From assembly GCF_009455685.1 (NCBI RefSeq), contig NZ_QPES01000002.1, forward strand, positions 744,001 through 808,000: a stretch of 64,000 nucleotides of DNA. The letters are read 5' to 3'. The number at the start of each line of letters is the position of its first letter. Position 1 is the first letter of the stretch. Made by a program: the position numbers and the translations under genes. A model generated the notes under the pieces. The model made no database searches. It saw only the letters and a program-made list of their open reading frames with translations, and had not been told where the DNA came from. Below, piece after piece: positions 37,488 through 47,503 of the stretch. Origin of the DNA: Paraburkholderia hayleyella (GTDB lineage Bacteria; Pseudomonadota; Gammaproteobacteria; Burkholderiales; Burkholderiaceae).

Positions 37488-37520
37488 CGCGCGAGGCAAT
37501 CGCGCGGCGCTTTCGCCCGG

Positions 37521-37554
37521 GCTGGCTGTGCTGGCTGTGCTGGCTGTGCTGGCT
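37521..37554. repeat. 9-bp tandem repeat GCTGGCTGT, 3.8 copies
   Basis: GCTGGCTGT is present three times in perfect tandem (37521-37547) followed by GCTGGCT (37548-37554). It sits in the 143-bp gap between two convergent genes and encodes nothing. Copy number may vary between strains. Confidence 0.9.
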
Positions 37555-37586
37555 TGTTACCGCGCCTGTGTGCGGTATGCCGATCA

Positions 37587-37622
37587 GGTCATCGGGCGCT
37601 TCGATGACCCTGCCAGCAGGGT
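37587..37622. terminator. Two adjacent hairpins between convergent genes (possible bidirectional terminator)
   Basis: Hairpin 1 has 8-bp perfect arms GGTCATCG (37587-37594) and CGATGACC (37602-37609) with a 7-base loop. Hairpin 2 overlaps its edge, with arms ACCCTGC (37607-37613) and GCAGGGT (37616-37622). No U-run follows on either strand, so intrinsic termination is not certain. The position, directly after the T6SS operon end and after the plus-strand gene, is right for a terminator. Confidence 0.4.
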
Positions 37623-37630
37623 CAGTCACA

Positions 37631-38860
37631 TCAGTTCGATATGGTTACTTCCACGCGACGATTTCTTGAGCGCCCCTGTGCCGTACCGTTATCGGCTAGA
37701 GGTTCGGCATCGCTTTGTCCGCTCATGTCGATATGCTGCAACGGTACGCCCGAGGCGGAAAGAATTTTTGCGACCTGCTGTGCGCGTGCTTCGGAGAGCG
37801 CCTGATTGGTCCCCTGAGGCGTCGTACTCGCCGACAGGTTGTCGGTATATCCGGTAACACTGACGCGTGCGGCAGGCGCCAACGTGGCGATGGCCCGCCC
37901 TGTCGAAGCCACGACAGAAGCCCACCAGGGCGCCACGGTCACCTCGCCGGAGGCATACATGCCGTTGAACCTGAGCGTCAGCGTGTTCGGGTAGTTTGCC
38001 TGGTCCTGGCGCAAATCGACGTTCCCGGCAGTTATCTCGTCGCGCAGGCTCACTTCGAGCCGCTGCGCCAGGGCATCGAGCGATGACGTCGCCAGGACGG
38101 CAGGCTGGCTGCGAACCCAAGGCGCGAGCACTGCGTATCCCGCACCCCCGAGCAGCAGCGCCGTGACCAGGCCCGCCAGAAGCCACACCCGTGATCGGCG
38201 AACCTGGGCAGGCCGCACCCACGGATCAACGCTCTGCCGCGGCAACCGGAGCGGAACCGGTTCACTGTCACGCAGGGCGCCCAGACCGCCGGTCACCACC
38301 ACGTCATGCACGTGTTTGCGAATGCTCATCAAGCTAACCAGATGAGTGTCCGCATAGCGGTACCGCCCCTGAAAACCGAGATCGAGAATGTTCTGGTACA
38401 GCTCGATCAGGTCGAGATGCTCGCGCGGACTGTGGAGCGCCTCGTCAATCAAACGAAATAACCGGTCACCCCCCTGGCGATCGTGGTCCAATGCAACCGC
38501 CAGGCTGTTTGACTGCCAGTCAGCGCCCGCCATATTGCCCTTGCCCCACTGTGCCTGCATCGCTGCTTCGTCGAGGGCCGTGCACAAGCCGTAGCTCGCG
38601 CGGACCACGTGATCGGCCCGAAGCTTCAGTTCGTGACAAACCCGCGTAAACATCCTGAGCTCATGCTCCAGCCATTGGCGCCGTTGCGCCACGGCCTCAG
38701 GGTCCAGCATGGCAGGCGTGCTAGCCAGTGCCAGCAGCAAGCTGCGTGCGGCTTCATGCAACGGGTTGGGCGCTTGTTCTGCTGCCCTGAGGCGCACGGC
38801 AAGAGGCAAAGAAACCTGCACGCCGGCCTGATTTTTCAAATCGGCTGCCGCAACCTTCAT
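37631..38860 (-). CDS. tssL: Second TssL-like protein (DotU domain plus OmpA domain)
   Basis: 409 residues from ATG 38860, with AGGAGG 8 bases upstream; the GTG at 38869 is too close to that site. The N-terminal DotU/TssL part shows LHEAARSLLLALAS, ASYGLCTALDEAAMQAQWG, LDLIELYQNILDLGFQGRYR, then one membrane helix (VWLLAGLVTALLLGGAGYAVL) and a periplasmic OmpA-like domain (ASGEVTVAPWW, VSVTGYTDNLSA, LSEARAQQVAKIL, GRSRNRRVEVTI). TssL, TssM and TssJ form the membrane complex of T6SS. This is the last gene of the cluster; a second gene of the same architecture lies before tssM. The two copies clearly differ in sequence. Confidence 0.9.
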   Translation of the reverse strand: MKVAAADLKNQAGVQVSLPLAVRLRAAEQAPNPLHEAARSLLLALASTPAMLDPEAVAQRRQWLEHELRMFTRVCHELKLRADHVVRASYGLCTALDEAAMQAQWGKGNMAGADWQSNSLAVALDHDRQGGDRLFRLIDEALHSPREHLDLIELYQNILDLGFQGRYRYADTHLVSLMSIRKHVHDVVVTGGLGALRDSEPVPLRLPRQSVDPWVRPAQVRRSRVWLLAGLVTALLLGGAGYAVLAPWVRSQPAVLATSSLDALAQRLEVSLRDEITAGNVDLRQDQANYPNTLTLRFNGMYASGEVTVAPWWASVVASTGRAIATLAPAARVSVTGYTDNLSASTTPQGTNQALSEARAQQVAKILSASGVPLQHIDMSGQSDAEPLADNGTAQGRSRNRRVEVTISN

Positions 38861-38903
38861 CGTGTTCACCTCCTGGCATTTATGGATTCGTGGATTCGTG
38901 CAT

Positions 38904-41900
38904 TCATGGAGTCACCGGAGTCACCTTGCCCAGCGTTCCTGGCAACATGCCGCGCGGCAATCCGGGCGGCGGGCCGCTATCCGCCAGACCGAACACAGGC
39001 ATCGACGTCGGGCAGCGAAACGTCTTCAATACATCGCTCGTCAGCGGGTTCGCTACGCTTGCCGCGCTCGCCACATCGAGTACCGCTTTGCGGCCATCGA
39101 AATCGAACGCGATGCGGGTACGTCCAGGCGTTGCCGTTGCAACAATTTGCCCTTTCCGCAGCAGCCGCATCAGGGCCCAGGGGCCATCCGTTGCGAGCGT
39201 CGAGGTGTCGGGACGAATGCGCGGACTGGCTGTGATTTCCGTATGCACACCACCACGCGGCCCGGGCCACGATACGGCGAATGGCACAACCGGACCATGC
39301 TGATAGAGCGACGTCTGGCCGTCGATGTCGAGCGACAGGCTCATGATCGTCGGATCAAGTTCAGGAATCCGGATCTCGGCCTTCCACGTCAGTTGCTTGT
39401 GACCCGGATCGTTGAAGAAAACCTCGCGGATTGTCTGCGCCTGCTCGAACGGCTTGAGATCCGGGCCTTGCACCGGTTCCGTCGCACCGGGCAGGGTCCG
39501 GTAGCGCCATGGCCTCGCGGAGGTGTCAACGAATGGCGCGAGTGTCTTCGCAAAGAAATCATCAAGCACCCCGCCCTGGGCGAACACGCGGGTGAAGTCG
39601 TCGATACTGACGTCACGCTTGCTGTCAGTCGCAAACGGATAGTTGCCCTCGATCGTAAGCCTGCAGGTATCCCCAACCACAGCCTGCATCTGGCGCGACA
39701 GCAACTGGCCCATGCCCTGATTGACCTCGCGCGAACCGTCCGTGGCAAGTTGCAGCAGGACCGCCCGAAAAGGTGCGGGCATCGTGTCGGCCGCCATCTT
39801 GAGCTTCGCTGCGGCATCGTTCGCGGGTGGCATGCTGTTGTTCAGCAGCGCGTTGTCGGACACTGTCAGTGCCGTGAAGTAATCGTTCAACAGGTTCGTC
39901 ACGCCATCAAGCCCGGTCTTGCCAGCCTGCCCCGCCACTTGCTGGCTTCCTTGAGCCTCGGCATTGCCGCTCACGACCTCACGCAACGCAGCGAAATGGT
40001 TATCGACCTGTTCACGCTCGATCCGTTCGGATGCACGAATACCCAGTGCCTTGCCGGCTTTCTGGTTGAGTTGGTCGGCCGCCTTCTGCAACAACGAACT
40101 GTCTGGGTTGGACGTCGGTTGCGTCAGCGTCGTTTCGTGAACGGCTGCGCGCGCCAGACGCGCAAGCGGAGAATCAGGGGCCGCGAAGCGGCGCAACACC
40201 TGAAGATTGAAAGCGAGGCTTGTGCCGCTTACCGTCCGGATATCGTTGAGAAATGCGTCCCACTGCTGGGCATACTCCATCAGATACGCGCGCCGGATCG
40301 CATCTGTCAGCGCGTCGTCCATACCGCCTGGGTCGCTCACTAACTCAGCCGTTTTTTTTTTGAGCGGAATCGGGCAAACCCGCTGGCAAACCGGCCAGAT
40401 ACGACCGCCCCATGACCCACGCGTCGTCATCCTGCGCCGCCTGGACGAACTCGGGAAGCCGCTTGTCGAACAGATTGCGGTAACCATCGAAGGTGAAGAG
40501 GCCTGGCACACCCCGCGACAGCGGCTGGCCGCTGGCACGCGTAAACACCGTGCCCGCCTGCGGACCCACCGCGCGCAGCAGCGTGAACTCATCCGGCGCT
40601 TCCTTTTGCATCGCGGCCTTTGCGCGCTGGTAAAGGCGCTCCGTTGCATTACTGCCATCAAGAAACGATCGGGCTTGCTGGATTAAGGCATCGTTCCGGA
40701 TCCAGGGCGACTGCACAACGCGTTCGCCCGAGAAAAGCTGTTGCACGTGCTCGATCATCGACGCCCGGCCCCCAAAAATGGCCGCGCTATCGTTTTTCGC
40801 CCAGTCGTCCAGCACCCATGCCTTGACATCGCCGGCACTGAATTTCGCCTTGTCATAGAGCATCAGATACACGCGCAGCGCTTCGTAGGTCGTCTTCGCA
40901 TCCTTGTTCGCCATCGCACCTGAGATCACGGTCTCCATCCGGCGCACGATCTGCGGCAGCAGCAGATTGTCCTCAAGCGCATCGTAGGTGCGACGGCTTT
41001 CCGTCACGATGCCAGGAGGCGTGTAGAGGCCATAACGCCATGTGCTAGCAGGGCTGGACACATCGAGATTCGGGAAGACCGGCAGATCGCGTGCTTCAGT
41101 CAGCACATCGGGGACGGCTGCGGGCTTCGGCTCCTTATAGAGTTGCGTCACGCGGCTCGCTAGGGCCTGCACCTTGCGTTCGACGACATCGAGGTAGCCA
41201 CTGTTATTGCTGAAACTCACGCGTAGACCCAGCGCGAGCCAGACAAACAGCAACAGCGCGAGGGCATGCCCCATCAGGCGTAGCAACCGGTAACGGTATT
41301 CCCAGCGCAGGTTTGGGCTAACGAGATGGGCTTCGGGGAAAACGACGCGGGTCAGCACATCGTGCAGGAAGAAGCTCCGGTGACCTTGGGCGTGCACCGG
41401 AATCACAGCCTCGCGCGCCAGTTGCGGCGCAAGACGTTGTACGACCGTGCGGGGCGCCGCCGCAATGTCACTTCCGCCTTGCTGCGCGCTCGTGAAATAG
41501 ACGCCGCGTAACGCCGCGTGAAGCTGCGTGTCGTCGTAGCGCGAATCGAGAAATATCCGCTCGATCAGGTCAACCAGCGGCCCGATCAACGCAGCAAACT
41601 CCTCGGGCAATGCCGCGAGCCGCCGTCGCCGGCTAATGTCGTACTCGTCCTCGAGATGCGTATCGACCGAACTGGCAAGCCGTTCCTCAAGCTGGACGAG
41701 TTCATGATGGCAGCGGGCCCGCACGCTCTCGCGCGCTACCGTGCCCGTGTCGGACGGCAGCGTGAAACCCCACACTTGCGCTCGGCCTTCCGCCGTTAGC
41801 TTGCCAAAATATTCGGCAAAGCCCGTCATGCGATCCATCTTCGTCACAATGAGGTAAACGGGAAACCGGATGCCCAGCTCCCGCCTCATGTCGTCGAGCC

Positions 41901-43035
41901 GTGCCCGCAGCGCTGCGGCTTCCGCGATACGGGCTGGCTCGTCGGTACTCACTAGCGTGGCCAGATCGACGCTCAGCAACGCCCCGTTGACAGGAACACG
42001 GGGACGATGCCGGCGCAGGATGCCAAGAAAACCGAACCATTCGGCGCGGTCGACCTTCTGCCGGTACGTGTCTCGATATGACGGTGACGAAACCGGCGGT
42101 GCACTCGCATCCGATGCAGGTGCCACTGCGGCTTCCGGGGCCGTGGCCGTCATTCCAGCGCCGTTTGCCCGCGCTTCATTTCCTGCTCCGTCCTTTGCTT
42201 CGCTCTCTGCAACGTTCTGGCTGATGGCTGTTTTTTCGTCCGGCTGCCCAGCCAGGACTGGAATATCCTCCACCGTAGAAGAACCGTGGCGGGTGTAGTA
42301 ACCCGCCGTGTCGAGCAATACCGCGTCATTGGTCAGCCACCCATAGATGGGGGACGCGTCGGCCACCAACGCTCTAGCCGCGCGCTGCATCTGCTCTGCG
42401 ACGGGAAACGACAGGCCACTGTTGAGCAAGGCACTCGTCTTGCCCGAGCCGTTCGCTCCAAGCGTGATGTACCACGGCAACTCGTACAGGTAGCGCTTGC
42501 CCTGGAACAACCGGCCGGGACCGCGCACGCCTGTTCGCAACGATTTCAAGCGTAGCAACGTGTCAGACATCATCGCCGCGACTTCCTGCAAACGGGCTGC
42601 GGCCAGTGATTCTTCCTTTTTGCTGCCGAAACTCAGCACTTTTTTCAGGAACTGGTCATCGTCACGCATCTTTCTCAAAAGCCTGAACGTCCAGTAGAGG
42701 ACGAATACCGCCATGACCAGTGCGATCGTGATCACTCTGGCCGACACCGGCACGAACGGTTCAGTACGGCCAAAAGAAAGCTGCGGCGCGGCATACCAGA
42801 TCAACAGGCACAGCAGCACGACGAACACGATGCCCGTCGATTTCTCCGCTAGCCACAACAACACCCCGGCCAGCAGCAGCGCAATCAGGAGTATGCGCAT
42901 GCCCGCCCCAGCCAGCGGTTTAAGCCCGCCGAACGCGACGAACGGTCCAGCGAACCAGATCACCAGCGCGACCACAATCAGCGCGAGAAAAGCGAAAAAC
43001 TGGCGCGAAACCAAAAACGATAGCAACTTCTTCAT
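38904..43035 (-). CDS. tssM: TssM (IcmF) membrane-complex protein, frame broken at an A10 run
   Basis: TssM is the large inner-membrane/periplasmic spine of T6SS. The first frame (43035 to TGA at 40345) gives 896 residues with N-terminal membrane helices, a Walker A GANGSGKT (193-200), YYTRHGSS, the IcmF domain and the C-terminal anchor LMGHALALLLFVWLALGL near 600. It stops as DSAQKKNG. The adjacent frame continues without interruption as TAELVSDPGGMDDALTD to 38904, carrying the rest of IcmF and the C-terminal DUF1215/VasK part (YAQQWDAFLNDI, WALMRLLRKG). The join lies at ten A residues on the coding strand (40352-40361). With 9 (or 12) A the two frames fuse into roughly 1380 residues. Either a homopolymer error, or programmed transcriptional slippage giving short and full-length TssM. 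Confidence 0.88.
40352..40361 (-). other. A10 slippery homopolymer in tssM
   Basis: Ten consecutive A on the coding strand, preceded by GCTC and followed by CGGCTGA. In the genomic frame the ribosome reads CAA AAA AAA AAC GGC TGA and stops; with one A fewer or two more, translation continues into the homologous C-terminal TssM sequence. A runs of this length are known sites for RNA polymerase slippage. Confidence 0.85.
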
Positions 43036-43060
43036 AAGTTATCCCGGAGACAAATCTGGC

Positions 43061-44377
43061 TCATTGCGCGACGATGATCTCGACGCGCCGGTTCTGTGCC
43101 CGCCCCTGCGCGGTGCGGTTGTCACCCACTGGATCGGCATCGCCCTTGCCAACGGCCTCAAGACGACTGATCGACACACCTGCGGCCTGAAGCAACTGCA
43201 TCACCTGGGCCGCCCGCTCTTCCGACAACGCCACATTCGACGGGAACTGCCGGCTGCGGATCGGCACGTTGTCGGTATAGCCCAGCACGGTGACTTTGCC
43301 TGGCACCCTTGAAATCTCATCCGCGATCTTCGTGATCAACGGGTGCATCAATGGCTGCACCGAGGCGCCGCCAGGCTGAAACATCGCATCGCCCCGGAAC
43401 GTGACCACGCTGTGTTGCGCGTCCTCGTTCACGCTCACTGTTCCGGCCGCAATCTCGCTGCTCAACAATTGCTTCAGATGCAATCGGGGTGCCTCAGGCG
43501 CAGGGGGCGTCAGGCGTGCGATATCGGTAATCTGCTTCTGCACGCCAGCACTGCGCTGCGACAGGTCGTACCTGAACCAGCCGAACAGACCAAGCAGAAT
43601 CACCGCCAGAACGGTTGCGGTGATCCATACCGGAAACTCGTAGAACGACCAGTGCCTGCTTTTAACGTCCGATTGCCAGTGAGGAGACAACGTCATCGGC
43701 GCTGTGCCCCGTCGCGCGGTGATCTCGTTGTAGAGCCGCTGGCGAATCGCATCATGCTTGCGCTTGCCGTTTGTTTCGTGCCGGTAGCGCCCTTCGAAGC
43801 CGAGACTGAGAATCCGGTAGATGACTTCCAGCAGATCGCCGTGTTCACGCGGGTCTTCCAGCAACCGGCCGAGCAACAGATAAACTTTCTCGCCACCGTG
43901 ACGATCTTCGTGGAAAATCGTCGCCAGCCCCTCGCTATTCCATTCGATTCCTAACGAATCTCCCTGACCCCACCGGGTCTGCATCGCGGCTTCATCGAGC
44001 GCGGTACAAAGACAATATCGCGCACCGATCATGTGATCGCGCCGAATGTTCGCCTGCTCGCAAAGTTTCTGGAATGTCTCGATTTCTTGCTGCAGCTGGA
44101 AACGCAATGTTGCGATGGCCTGCTTCGAAGCAAAACGGGCATCCGGGATATCGGCTTGAGCACGCAGCAGCACACGGGCTGCTTCCAGCAACGGATTACT
44201 GGAAGCGCGTACCTTGGCGAGACGTTCCTCGAACGGCTCGGGATCGGGCACACACAACGGCTCGCTATTGTCGGTCTCCGCGTTGCTCACCGCGGCGCTC
44301 ACGTCCGCCCCCGGCACAGGCGATCGCGGGAAATTTTCTGTCGAGTCCCAAACGCCTGGTTCATTCAATGCTGCCAT
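43061..44377 (-). CDS. tssL: TssL (DotU) with C-terminal OmpA domain
   Basis: 438 residues. The DotU part shows LLEAARVLLRAQADIPDARF, GARYCLCTALDEAAMQTRWG, DLLEVIYRILSLGFEGRYR; a single membrane helix follows (VWITATVLAVILLGLFGWF) and then a periplasmic OmpA-like peptidoglycan-binding domain (VSVNEDAQHSVVTF, VTVLGYTDNVPIRS, NVALSEERAAQVMQLL, RAQNRRVEIIV). It is an integral part of the T6SS trans-envelope complex with TssM, which starts 25 bp downstream. The OmpA extension is common in proteobacterial TssL proteins. This copy has a longer N-terminal tail than the second TssL-like protein after tssM. Confidence 0.93.
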   Translation of the reverse strand: MAALNEPGVWDSTENFPRSPVPGADVSAAVSNAETDNSEPLCVPDPEPFEERLAKVRASSNPLLEAARVLLRAQADIPDARFASKQAIATLRFQLQQEIETFQKLCEQANIRRDHMIGARYCLCTALDEAAMQTRWGQGDSLGIEWNSEGLATIFHEDRHGGEKVYLLLGRLLEDPREHGDLLEVIYRILSLGFEGRYRHETNGKRKHDAIRQRLYNEITARRGTAPMTLSPHWQSDVKSRHWSFYEFPVWITATVLAVILLGLFGWFRYDLSQRSAGVQKQITDIARLTPPAPEAPRLHLKQLLSSEIAAGTVSVNEDAQHSVVTFRGDAMFQPGGASVQPLMHPLITKIADEISRVPGKVTVLGYTDNVPIRSRQFPSNVALSEERAAQVMQLLQAAGVSISRLEAVGKGDADPVGDNRTAQGRAQNRRVEIIVAQ

Positions 44378-44381
44378 CGGC

Positions 44382-45287
44382 TCAATCCCTCACGTCATTC
44401 GTCACACGTCCAGCCGGCTCACGGCAACTCACTGCCGCACTGCGTGCGGCAGTGATCTCGCGCCAAATGGCAGCCGGCACTCGGTAAATAGCGGTACTAA
44501 ATGGCTCATCCGTCACTTTCCGCTGCGACAGCAGAGCGTGGATGTAGCGGTGGCGATCAAACCCAGCGCCATAGAGGTAGGTGTGCTGGCAGAAAATTTT
44601 CCGCTCTGCCGGCTCCTCAATGCCCCAATGAAGGGCTTGCCGATATCGGGGAATAAAATCGGCAAACCGTTCCAGGTAAGGACGTTTGCCGTCAATCTCG
44701 CCATCTTCGATCATGGCCGCCAGTATTGCGTCAGGTTCCGCATGATCCGCCAGCGTATTGATGTCGGCCTGATCCAGACTGAGCAGAATGGATTGGCAGA
44801 TCCGTGCACCTGTCAGTGAATCGTTCTGAATACGCTGCCACTGCAAGTGACGGCCGCGATACATCCAGCGTTCGATCGGGCCCATGAACATGCGACTAAT
44901 CGGGGTGCCCCAGACGCGCAACATCACATCGATATTGCGCGGGTCGAAGAACCGGACCAGTGCGGTCATGCCATCGCCAATGTCCGCGATCAGGAAAGCC
45001 CGCAGGTGCATCGCCAGCAAATCAATCTCCACCCGGCTCCAGACCAGCGACAGGCATGGCATATGAAGATCCAGCCTGTCGAGTTCGCTCACCCAGCCAG
45101 CCTTCGTATCGTCGATCGGAACGAGGAACAGCGATGCCGAGCCCAGATCTTCTTCTGGCAAGCCAGAATAAACCGAGCGGTAAGTAACGCCCGCCTGTTG
45201 CAACAGTGGCTCCACCTGCTGCGGCCATGCCGCGGCATCGACCAGTCCCATCAGGCGAGGTCTTGAAACCGTTTTTTTCACATTCAT
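44382..45287 (-). CDS. DUF4123-domain T6SS effector adaptor
   Basis: 301 residues from ATG 45287 (MNVKKTVSRP). The DUF4123 domain occupies about the first 150 residues: RLMGLVDAAAWPQQVEPLLQ, SVYSGLPEEDLGSASLFLVPI, MHLRAFLIADIGDGMTALVRFFDPR and the tail MLRVWGTPISRMFMG. DUF4123 proteins (Tap/TEC) load specific effectors onto VgrG. Here the gene starts 8 bp after the stop of the first Tle1-like phospholipase, so that enzyme is its most likely cargo; the second, nearly identical copy would be bound too. It precedes tssL by 4 bp. Confidence 0.88.
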   Translation of the reverse strand: MNVKKTVSRPRLMGLVDAAAWPQQVEPLLQQAGVTYRSVYSGLPEEDLGSASLFLVPIDDTKAGWVSELDRLDLHMPCLSLVWSRVEIDLLAMHLRAFLIADIGDGMTALVRFFDPRNIDVMLRVWGTPISRMFMGPIERWMYRGRHLQWQRIQNDSLTGARICQSILLSLDQADINTLADHAEPDAILAAMIEDGEIDGKRPYLERFADFIPRYRQALHWGIEEPAERKIFCQHTYLYGAGFDRHRYIHALLSQRKVTDEPFSTAIYRVPAAIWREITAARSAAVSCREPAGRVTNDVRD

Positions 45288-45295
45288 TTTCACGC

Positions 45296-47503
45296 TCACA
45301 GAGTGACCGCTACAGCAGCCTGGTTCAGGCTCCATCCGGGCTGCACCTCGTTGTTGCCCACATACAGTGGCGCGGAGGTCTCCGCCAGGCCAAGGTAGGC
45401 TTGGCGCCTGTCCTGCCCAATAAACACCACTCGCGGAAAGCCATACCCACCCGGCGCGTATTCGTGGAAATACGGCACACGGAACCAGCAGCGGCTGTCA
45501 TGAACGTAATCGTCGAACAGCTTCACCGCCGCTGCGGGCAACCGGCTCGCAGCCTCAACCGACGTGCACTGCCTCAGAAAACCCTCCACCTCAGGCAGCG
45601 GCGCCGCCATCACATCGTCTTCCGCACGGTAAGCCTGCACCAGCGTCGACCACGTCACGTTGAGCAGCACACCACTAACCTCCAGCCTGACCCACGGGCT
45701 ATCGCTTCCAGGCTGCGCCCGTCTGACCGACAGAACCACCGGCTGCGGATGCGGAATGCCCCTTACCATCACCGGCGGCGGCTGCATCCGGTTCACCTGC
45801 CACTGTTCGCACTGCCCCGGATACAGATGGCCCAGCAGCAGACGCATATCCTCCGCACCCTGGCGCAAATCCGTCTGGTCGTTCGTCGTCGCCTCCAGCG
45901 CCCCTTCTCCAGGACGCAGGCTCACCGCGCCCGGGGGCATCCCCGGATGCGCCACCTCGCCACACAGCACTCGCCTGCGCTCGGCCAGCGCGGTATTCAG
46001 TTCATCCAGTTCCTTCTGCCGCGCACCCAGCGCAGACAGGTAACCCCCTATTCCCGATGTCAGGGCATCCGCGCGAATTCGCTCGAGCCGCATGCGCAGC
46101 GCGCTTGTCTGCGGGTCTTTACCCATCGCCTCTTTCAGGTTCTGCTCAACCTTGTGCGGTGTCTGGCGGTCCTCGTGTGCCTTATCGAAAAACGTCTGTT
46201 CGGTGATGTAGTCGCCCGTGTTGATCCGCGCGCGCAGCGTGCGCCACGCCAGCATCTGCTCCATTCCTGCCTTCAGGGCTTCTTCCACCGAACTCGCCTT
46301 CGGCACCGTCTCGCGCCAGGCGTTGAAGGCCATGACCGTTTCCGGGGAGAGCGCAAAGTCGGCGATAAGATCATCTCGCCTGTCGATCTCATCGCTGCCC
46401 AGAAGCGGTACGCCGCAGGAAAGCGCGACCCGGTACATGTCGTGCAGCGGGATCTGGCTAAGCTTGTGGCTGTCGTCACGGGGCTGCGACGTGCGGCCCT
46501 TGCCCTGTTCGTTCGGGGCATAGCCTCCGCCCACATCCGAATGCACGCCCGGGTACGCCACCTCTTCACGAATGTGCTTCCCGTAAACGGGACCGTTACG
46601 GATCGAATCCAGTGGAAAACTCATCCGCTGCTCGTGAACCGAGAACGCGTGATGGCAGAATCGCACTGCGTCCGGAATATCCAGGGCCCCGCCCGACGCC
46701 ATCGAAAAGTGGCCGTCGAACAGGCCAATATCGACAGCAACGCGTGTCGAATCGGGTGGGCCAACCGAGGCGACCGTATCGAACAGCCCGACGAAGTTCA
46801 CCCTGTACGGCAGTGCATATTTGCCGCTCTGGTAACCGATCCGCCCATTGCGCGCCCATTCGTTCACCAGTTTGTGCACGAACACCCGGGCGCTCGCCGC
46901 ACCACGGGAAAAACCGATCGCGTTGATCCACACCTGGCTGACCGTGCGCGGCCACGCGCCTTCGTCTACCGCCTGTTTGTGTGCGATACCAAGCCGGTCT
47001 ATATAACGGGCAAGGGGGAGCGGGTTGCCATTGGATACCGCCCGGCATATGCGCCGGGCGTCATCGTCCTGAATCAGTCGTCTGGTTTTATCCGAAGCAA
47101 TAGCCCGATATATCGCGTTTAGCACACGCGTATAGCCCCATACACAGCGACTGCCAAATCCCACTGCCAGCGATTTGCCCTGGGTCGAATAGACCTCTTC
47201 ACCAATCTCAGGAAACGGCGTACCTACGCCCGGAATGTAGAATTTAAAAATCCCCTTGTCTGGTTCATAGCGGGCGGCATTGTGAAGCCGGGATATATTC
47301 GTATGGGTGTTCCTGTGGGAATCCCGAAACGGGTTCGTCTCGACATCGTTGTTGTTCGTGCCATCGAAGAACAGGGTGATATTGAGCGTCTGTGAACATG
47401 ATGTGCAAAGACCACTTACCAACGCGTGCCCCTTCCTCCTGTCAATCTCACTGCCGTTCACCCGCCCGCCCTCTGGCATCGGGTCAGCCCATCTCAGGTT
47501 CAT
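45296..47503 (-). CDS. tle1: Tle1-type phospholipase effector (DUF2235), copy 1
   Basis: 735 residues from ATG 47503, which has a strong GGAGGAG site and overlaps the upstream immunity stop (ATGA). The N-terminal part is the DUF2235 alpha/beta-hydrolase domain: TLFFDGTNNN (about 43-52), nucleophile motif GFSRG with S199, LFDTVASVG with D242 and GVHSDVGGGY with H321, a plausible Ser-Asp-His triad. Tle1 family T6SS effectors hydrolyse membrane phospholipids in the target periplasm. No signal peptide or PAAR domain, so it should travel on VgrG with the DUF4123 adaptor encoded next. Differs at about sixteen residues from copy 2 (48876-51083), all in roughly the first 255 and last 125 residues. 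Confidence 0.9.
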   Translation of the reverse strand: MNLRWADPMPEGGRVNGSEIDRRKGHALVSGLCTSCSQTLNITLFFDGTNNNDVETNPFRDSHRNTHTNISRLHNAARYEPDKGIFKFYIPGVGTPFPEIGEEVYSTQGKSLAVGFGSRCVWGYTRVLNAIYRAIASDKTRRLIQDDDARRICRAVSNGNPLPLARYIDRLGIAHKQAVDEGAWPRTVSQVWINAIGFSRGAASARVFVHKLVNEWARNGRIGYQSGKYALPYRVNFVGLFDTVASVGPPDSTRVAVDIGLFDGHFSMASGGALDIPDAVRFCHHAFSVHEQRMSFPLDSIRNGPVYGKHIREEVAYPGVHSDVGGGYAPNEQGKGRTSQPRDDSHKLSQIPLHDMYRVALSCGVPLLGSDEIDRRDDLIADFALSPETVMAFNAWRETVPKASSVEEALKAGMEQMLAWRTLRARINTGDYITEQTFFDKAHEDRQTPHKVEQNLKEAMGKDPQTSALRMRLERIRADALTSGIGGYLSALGARQKELDELNTALAERRRVLCGEVAHPGMPPGAVSLRPGEGALEATTNDQTDLRQGAEDMRLLLGHLYPGQCEQWQVNRMQPPPVMVRGIPHPQPVVLSVRRAQPGSDSPWVRLEVSGVLLNVTWSTLVQAYRAEDDVMAAPLPEVEGFLRQCTSVEAASRLPAAAVKLFDDYVHDSRCWFRVPYFHEYAPGGYGFPRVVFIGQDRRQAYLGLAETSAPLYVGNNEVQPGWSLNQAAVAVTL

